Assembly: GCA_963783095.1 (NCBI GenBank)
Contig: CAWAMR010000002.1
Coordinates: 1,488,001 to 1,552,000, forward strand
Source: CAWAMR01 sp963783095
Lineage (GTDB): Bacteria > Planctomycetota > Planctomycetia > Gemmatales > Gemmataceae
Reading direction: 5' to 3'
DNA: 64,000 nucleotides
The notes beneath the pieces were generated by a model. The model ran no database searches and was not told where the DNA came from. It was given only the letters and a program-made list of their open reading frames with translations. The position numbers and the translations under genes are program-made. Of the stretch, positions 58,297-64,000 are shown piece after piece (the first letter of the stretch is position 1; every line of letters begins with the position of its first letter).

Positions 58297-59139
58297 ATGC
58301 CAGGCGTTTCTCTTCCACTATCTCAGCCTCGATCGTTCGGTCAAACCTCACGACCCGATCGTTGGTGGATTCAACCCGCAGTGGTCTTTACCGGGTTGTC
58401 GTTTTTCGTCGTTTACTCAACGTGGGCGGCCTTTCAGGATTCCCATTACGCCGCCGGCCCGTATCAGTCACCGTTTTATTCGCCCGTGCTATGGGGGGAC
58501 GTAAAGGCGGGCAGCGCTGAGTTGCCTCTGGCTTACAGCGATCACGCCTGGTTCGGGGAGAAACCTTCGTGGTATCCCCATTGGCTGCCTTTTTCTCCCG
58601 CCCTCCTGATTCTGTGGGCACCTGCCGGGTTTCGGCTCACCTGCTACTACTACCGGGGCGCGTACTACAAAGCATTCTGGGGTGATCCGCCGGCCTGTGC
58701 GGTCGGGGAGCCTCGCAAGGGCTATATCGGAGAAAGCAACTGGCCCTTGAAGATCATGAATATCCATCGCTATTTCCTGTATGTTGCCATCTTGTTTATC
58801 GCATTGCTCGCCTACGACGCCCTGGCGGCAATGTGGTTCCATAACAAGAAAACGGGGCAGGTCGAATTCGGAATTGGCATTGGCACCCTGATCCTCTGTG
58901 CCAATGTCGTCCTCCTGAGCGGCTACACTTTTGGGTGCCATTCCTTACGGCACCTGGTCGGAGGAAGGAAGGATTGTCTGTCGGACTCGCCGGGATGTGC
59001 CAAGGCCTATCGCTGCGTCAGCGCCTTGAACCGCCACCACATGCTATGGGCGTGGACGAGTCTGGTCATGGTACTGTTCTCCGATATTTACATCCGCTTC
59101 TGCTCTCTCGGTATCTTCACCGACGTACGAATCATATAG
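58297..59139 (+). CDS. sdhC: Succinate dehydrogenase/fumarate reductase membrane subunit
   Basis: 280 residues from ATG 58297. Five membrane helices: WIQPAVVFTGLSFFVVYSTW; WLPFSPALLILWAPAGF; YFLYVAILFIALLAYDALAA; GTLILCANVVLLSGYTFGCH; MLWAWTSLVMVLFSDIYIRF. Conserved His residues (IHRYF, GCHSLRHL, NRHHM) are heme-ligand candidates. The order membrane subunit then flavoprotein is that of planctomycete and epsilonproteobacterial-like type B complexes. Its stop TAG (59137-59139) starts a repeat element. Confidence 0.82.
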   Translation: MPGVSLPLSQPRSFGQTSRPDRWWIQPAVVFTGLSFFVVYSTWAAFQDSHYAAGPYQSPFYSPVLWGDVKAGSAELPLAYSDHAWFGEKPSWYPHWLPFSPALLILWAPAGFRLTCYYYRGAYYKAFWGDPPACAVGEPRKGYIGESNWPLKIMNIHRYFLYVAILFIALLAYDALAAMWFHNKKTGQVEFGIGIGTLILCANVVLLSGYTFGCHSLRHLVGGRKDCLSDSPGCAKAYRCVSALNRHHMLWAWTSLVMVLFSDIYIRFCSLGIFTDVRII

Positions 59140-59271
59140 TGTGTGGCGAGTGGAGGGTGGAGTGTGATGGGTGGAGGGTGGAGTGTGATGGGTGGAGGGT
59201 GGAGCGCCTTTGCATTTGTCCCTCCACCCTCCACACTCCACACTCCACCCATCACACTCCACCCGTCACTA
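59137..59271. repeat. Inverted repeat element between sdhC and sdhA, TAGTG...CACTA ends
   Basis: Left arm TAGTGTGTGGCGAGTGGAGG followed by two copies of GTGGAGTGTGATGGGTGGAG; right arm complementary (CCTCCACCCTCCACACTCCA, ending GTCACTA at 59271). TAG is the sdhC stop. CACTA is followed at once by GTTGGAGG, the ribosome binding site of sdhA (ATG 59285). Confidence 0.9.
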
Positions 59272-59284
59272 GTTGGAGGATTTG

Positions 59285-61115
59285 ATGGCACAGTTTGAGA
59301 CACATACCCACGATGTCATTGTGATCGGGGCCGGGCGGAGCGGGTTTGCGGGCGGCGATCGAAGCTGCTGCCGGCGGCTTGAAAGTGGGATTGATCTGCA
59401 AGTCGTTGCTTGGCAAAGCGCACACCGTCATGGCCGAAGGCGGCGTCGCGGCGGCCCTTGCCAATGTCGATGAACGCGACGACTGGAAGGTTCACTTCGC
59501 GGACACCATGCGCGGCGGGCAGTACCTCAATAATTCGCGCATGGCCGAACTTCACGCCAAGGAAGCTCCCGATCGCGTCCGCGAACTGGAGGCCTGGGGC
59601 GCATTGTTCGATCGCACGCGCGATGGCCGGATTCTTCAGCGCAATTTCGGCGGCCATCGTTATCCTCGACTCGCTCACGTCGGCGATCGCACCGGTCTGG
59701 AAATGATCCGTACCCTGCAGGATCACGGCATCCATCAGGGCATGGACGTCTTCATGGAAATGACGGTCATGTCGCTTGCTGAAGGACGGCGACCGCGTCG
59801 TCGGCGCCGTGGCTTACGATCGCGAACGGGCCGTTTCACCTGTTCCAAGCCAAGGCGTTCGTGCTGGCCACCGGCGGCATCGGCCGGGCCTTCAAGATCA
59901 CCAGCAATTCCTGGGAATACACGGGCGACGGTCAGGCGCTCGCTTATCACGCCGGGGCCGACTTGATGGACATGGAATTCGTGCAGTTCCACCCCACCGG
60001 CATGGTCTGGCCGCCCAGCGTTCGCGGCATTCTGGTGACGGAAGGCGTGCGCGGCGAAGGGGGCGTGCTGCGGAACAACCAGGGCCGTCGGTTCATGTTC
60101 GATGACATCCCCGAGAACTACAAGAATCAGACCGCCGACGGACGAGGAGGAAGGCTGGCGCTACATGCAGGGCGACAAGAACGCGCGCCGGCCGCCCGAA
60201 CTGTTGACGCGCGATCACGTCGCCCGCTGCATCAACCGCGAAGTAAAGGCCGGTCGCGGCTCACCGCACGGCGGCGTTTTCCTCGATATCGCCTGGATCA
60301 AGGACAGGCTCCCCAACGCGGCGGAAGCACATCAAGAAGAAATTGCCGAGCATGTATCACCAGTTCAAGCAACTGGCCGACATCGACATCACCAAGGAGC
60401 CGATGGAAGTCGGCCCGACAACGCACTACATGATGGGCGGCGTCAGAGTCGATGGCGATACGCAAATGTCAACGGTTCCCGGCTTATTCGCCGCGGGCGA
60501 GGTCGCCGCCGGTTTGCACGGCGCCAATCGGCTCGGCGGCAATTCGCTGTCCGACCTGCTTGTCTTCGGCAAGCGAGCCGGTGAGTTTGCGGCCAAAGTT
60601 CGCCAAGGAGCACGATCAGGGCAAGATCAACGAAAGTGAAGTCGACGATACGATCAAGAACGCCCTGCGCTCCTTTGGAGCGCGAATACAAGCCGCAGCG
60701 ATGGTCCGTACCAGATTCAGCACGAATTGCAGGAAAAAATGCAGGAACTGGTGGGCATCGTTCGCCTCGAAAACGAGATGAAGCAGGCTCTTGACGATCA
60801 TTCACAAGCTTTGGGAGCGAACCCGAGTTGTCGGCGTGCCGGGAAATCGCGAATACAATCCCGGCTGGCACACGGCCCTAGACCTTGCGAACTTGCTGAC
60901 CGTTTCCGAAGCGATCACGCTTGCGGCGATTGAACGCAAGGAAAGCCGAGGCGCCAATTCCGCGAAGATTACCCGGATAAGGCTGCCGAATGCGCGAAGT
61001 TCAACATCGTGGTCAGAAAGGGCAGCGATGGTCTATGAAAGTCGTTCGCATTCCCATAATTCCGATTCCAGCGGAATTACAGCAAGTGATCGACGACGAG
61101 GCGAAAGCGAAGTAG
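59285..61115 (+). CDS. sdhA: Succinate dehydrogenase/fumarate reductase flavoprotein subunit, frames broken
   Basis: About 610 codons read over at least six frame changes. ATG 59285 is preceded by GGAGG. FAD site: HDVIVIGAG then, in the shifted frame, GLRAAIEAA. Further motifs in order: HTVMAEGGVAAAL, RNFGGHRYPRL, FVLATGGIGRAFKI (split), QFHPTGMVWPPSV then RGILVTEGVRGEGG, THYMMGGVRVDG and LFAAGEVAAGLHGANRLGGN. The end is QQVIDDEAKAK and TAG 61113-61115. All motif blocks are present in order, so indel errors rather than decay are likely. The iron-sulfur gene sdhB, normally next, is not in the window. Confidence 0.88.
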
Positions 61116-61146
61116 TTCCAAAGCCGGAACCAAATACGGGAGAATG

Positions 61147-61274
61147 AACCACGAAAGGCACGAAATACACGAAAAAAATGCAAATAAATAAGACGGGAAA
61201 CGATGAAGGGAGTGCTTACGGTTCGATCTTCGGTCTATTTTCCTTTTTTCGTGTCTTTCGTGCTTTTCGTGGTT
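61147..61274. repeat. Inverted CACGAAA repeat element
   Basis: Left arm ACCACGAAAGGCACGAAATA then CACGAAAAAAATG; right arm TTTTTTCGTGTCTTTCGTGC then TTTTCGTGGTT (61251-61274). Loop of about 70 bases. It lies between sdhA and the Rpn-like gene. Confidence 0.85.
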
Positions 61275-61310
61275 CTTCTGTATTTGGAGTAATTGGTCAA
61301 GAACATCCCG

Positions 61311-62193
61311 ATGCCCAAAACTTTAGATTCGATCTCGAAAACACTGCTGGAACTCTCTCCGGTAGACTGGCCGCATCTGGCGGGGTATGCTGCAGAGGAG
61401 GCCGAAACGATTGAATCGGATACTTCGATCGTGACTGGGGCTGCGGACAAAGCGGTTCGGGTCAAAGGCAACCCCGACTGGTTAATGCACACGGAATTTC
61501 AGAGTGGACCGGATGCCACGCTGCCGCAACGAATGAATCTGGATAGTGCGATTCTTGAGGATCGGACGGGATTACAGGTTCGTTCCGCAGTGGTTTTGTT
61601 GCATCGCAAAGCCAATTTGCGAGTCTTCACCGGCCGATACGAATGCCGGTTTCCAGAGGACAGCGAACCTTATCGAATCTTTCGATATCGAGTGATTCGC
61701 ATCTGGGAAATTCCTGCGGAAACATTGCTTACGGGTGGTTTGAGTCTTTTGCCGTTGGCGCTGAATTTCGAATGTTGCCGCATCCGATTTGCCTGGCGTG
61801 ATCGAGCGAATCCGGGAGCGAACCGCCAAGATTCGCAAAAAGGCTGTTGTCGAGCGAATTTGGGCAACGTCACACCTGTTGACGGAGTGGGCCTACGACA
61901 AAACATTGGCAGACAATCTTTTCAAGGGAGTGCTTGGCATGATCGACCTGGAAGACTCACCTACCTATCGAGCGCTCATTCAGAAAGGTCGCGAGAAAGA
62001 GATTCGCACGATGATTCTTCGCATGGGCGAGGCTCAATTCGGTTCGGTGGCCACAGCAAAGGTAATAAGAACAATCGAGCAGATAACCTCTTTGGAAGAA
62101 CTTGAAGCACTTGGGCTAAAACTTCTCAAAGTGAGGAGCTGGGAAGAACTTTTGGGTATTCCCGGCAAGAAACCGCGGCGACCTCGTTCTTGA
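61311..62193 (+). CDS. Rpn-like PD-(D/E)XK nuclease family protein, one frame change
   Basis: About 293 residues from ATG 61311. DSISKTLLELSPVDWPHLAG opens the family pattern; the nuclease core has ADKAVRVKGNPDWLMHTEFQ, where Asp and E-x-Q form the predicted metal site, and RSAVVLLHRKANLRVFTG. FRYRVIRIWEIPAETLLTGG follows. The frame changes near 61765, then IRERTAKIRKKAVVERIWAT runs to the C-terminus at 62193. Such proteins are many-copy in planctomycetes and relate to recombination-promoting nucleases; some are called putative transposases. The natural role is unclear. Confidence 0.8.
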
Positions 62194-62274
62194 GAGCGAA
62201 TTGAAGCAGGCGTCTCCAGCAGTTTGGTGGGTTTCTTTTCTCTTTTTCTCCTGTCAAAGAAATATCTTTGAGGG

Positions 62275-64000
62275 ATGATATTTATGACATGCTTTCGATT
62301 GCTCGTTTGCATCTTATTATTCACATCGCTGCCGGCGTTAGCGGACGATCAAGCCGACGATGGGGGCAAGAAAGCTTACGAAGACGCCAGCCGATCCTTG
62401 GCGTTTCGTTCGAAACCGCTCTACGAACTGGCCAAGGACTTCACGTCGATCATGAAAAAGCATCCGGATGGACCCTATTCGGGTAAATGCCTGAGTATCG
62501 TCAAGATGCTCAAAGCGCACCATCGAGCAAGATCAGGAGGCGCAATACTGCCGTTGAAGGGTCCGCGCCAGATGGGCAAGGAAGAACGGATTGCGGATCT
62601 GATTTATCGGCTACGCAATATGTATGACCTGGAGAGCAATTTTCGTGACTTGCATCGATGGAATGAGGAGAAGCAAAAACGCCTGCTACCTGGTTCATTC
62701 TGCGGATGGACCTTTTGGCAGAATGGTGGCCCGGCACGTATTCTGGCCGCTATCGGAGTGGATGCAGTTCCCCAACTGGTCGATGCCCTGGACGACGATA
62801 CGATTACAAGAAGCCATTCTGTTTTCGAAAATACCTGTTTTCGAGTAAGGGACGCCGTGGCGATTGTTCTGAATCAAATTGCCGGAAAAGCGCTCATAAC
62901 GGAGCCAATTATCGATGATGACCAAGCTGCCGAGGCCAAAAAGCGAGTCAAAGAATGGTGGAAGGAATTTCAACGCAAGGGTGCGAAACAAAGTTTCATC
63001 GATGGGATCGAATCGGGGGATGTTGATAGCCTGCTTCAGGCGGAAAAATTGGTCGAGCATTACCCAGATGCAGCCCTCCCCTTTCTTCAAGGACTTTTGA
63101 AAAAGTTGACCGATGCGGAAGAGCGTTACCAACTCATCCAACTCACTGAGCCGCTCCGCGGCGAAAAAGTAGACCGGTTTCTGAGAGATCAGCTTCTTTC
63201 CCAACATCTCGAGTCGCGGATCTCGGCCGCGGAAATTCTGTGGAAGCTTTGTAAGGCCAGGGAGGCAATTCGTACCGTCTGCAAAGACTTTCACGATACC
63301 CCGGATCGAGACGACGAAATGACAGGGATAAGTATCTGGCGGCGTAATTTCCGAATGATTTGTTTTCTGTCTGACACTTGCGACGCCGAGGCCCTCCAAA
63401 CGCTGAACGCTGTATATCCAAAGAAGGAATTTGAGTTCCGCCTTGAGATCATCGAACGGATTGCTCACTCAATCCCAAAGGACGAGACGCTAACCCTGAA
63501 AGCCCGAGAAGAGATAGAAAAGCTATTGCTTCGGGGCTTCCAGGAAATCTCCGATCGAAATGGTTTTGACCATTTCAAGGGGAGTTTTCGATGCGTCGAT
63601 TGGGCAATCTACGGGCTAACTCGATTATGGAAATTATCTCCCGAGTTGGAATGGATAACTCCTTTTCGAACGCGCAAGAGCGCATGAGGATGCTCGTTCA
63701 AAACGAATGGCGAAAGCGGCAGAAATTGCCGCCCTTGCCGGCTGCCGATTTTCCTGTCATCAAACCATTGCCGAGAAACATCGTCGAACCTCTCGTGAAA
63801 GACTATCTCGATGAGAAAACCAAGGACGGCAAGAAGGCAATTGGTGCGAAAATTCAAGCTCTGGGGGTAGGTGTGTTGCCGGCTCTCAATGCATCCATCC
63901 GGAATCTCGACAAGAAGCATCCCGCGCTCGAGTCGCTGCAAATCCTGGCCAGCCAAATCTCCTTCTTCGTGGTCGATGTGCGGATTCTGGAAGGAAGCCA
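62275..64000 (+). CDS. Secreted helical-repeat protein, runs off the window
   Basis: 470 residues to the in-frame stop at 63687, but the next ~320 bp continue a similar protein in the +1 frame (SNAQERMRMLVQNEWRKRQK, PRNIVEPLVKDYLDEKTKDG, GVGVLPALNASI) to the window end. One indel near 63640-63670 therefore probably hides a longer gene. Signal peptide: LVCILLFTSLPALADD. The body is helical and HEAT-like (AIGVDAVPQLVDALDDD; LEHYPDAALPFLQGLLKKL-type pairs; ESRISAAEILWKLCKAREAI). No family recognised; a second overlapping gene starting near 63591 is the alternative. Confidence 0.6.

Overview
The window looks like a planctomycete chromosome, most likely Gemmataceae-like. The signs are Tat-exported DUF1501 proteins, a Tat-exported Gfo/Idh/MocA oxidoreductase, a giant Ser/Thr kinase-WD40 receptor coupled to an ECF-type sigma factor, secreted esterases, paired secreted S1C proteases, many small toxin-antitoxin pairs and abundant hairpin repeats. 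No rRNA, tRNA or CRISPR array was recognised. Many genes, including housekeeping ones (moaA, sdhA), change reading frame while the translated sequence keeps its family motifs across the break. Several breaks lie at homopolymers. I read these as sequencing indels and give such genes as whole genes with broken frames, reserving 'pseudogene' for cases where sequence is actually missing.

Layout. 0-6 kb: end of a DUF1501 gene, a ~1,210-codon protein with a restriction-endonuclease-like N-terminus and a P-loop NTPase, then moaA and an esterase. 6.2-11.1 kb: an array of palindromic ~90-bp units interrupted by two nearly identical IS110-type transposons. 11-18 kb: cupin, double-hydrolase, membrane protein, a TIR/deoxyribosyltransferase-like two-gene unit, and a complete DUF1501 gene. 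17.9-23.4 kb: kinase-WD40 receptor and sigma factor. 23.5-31 kb: hydratase, membrane proteins, duplicated nucleotidyltransferase genes, retroviral-type aspartic protease, DUF6941-DUF433-DUF5615 operon. 31.3-36.5 kb: a conspicuously GC-rich RND efflux operon. 37-41 kb: truncated dps, an NtrC-type regulator, an ISKra4-type IS with clear terminal repeats and target duplication, and a VapBC-like pair. 41-50 kb: two bicupins, an aldo/keto reductase, a hybrid histidine kinase and a Panacea-type two-gene module. 50-55.6 kb: oxidoreductase, release-factor-like protein, dual-specificity phosphatase, pseudokinase, HigBA. 55.6-64 kb: ferredoxin remnant, two S1C proteases, sdhC-sdhA without sdhB, an Rpn-like nuclease and a secreted repeat-like protein cut by the window end.

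The least expected structure is a set of inverted tandem-repeat elements (short arms of 7-20-bp direct repeats facing each other) packed against gene ends. In three cases the upstream gene's stop codon TAG is the first three bases of an element beginning TAGTG. In one of these the element runs exactly from one gene's stop to the next gene's ATG. A related element sits in frame inside the ATPase domain of the hybrid kinase. The best candidate defence genes are the nuclease-NTPase (475-4111) and the TIR-like pair (15525-16303).
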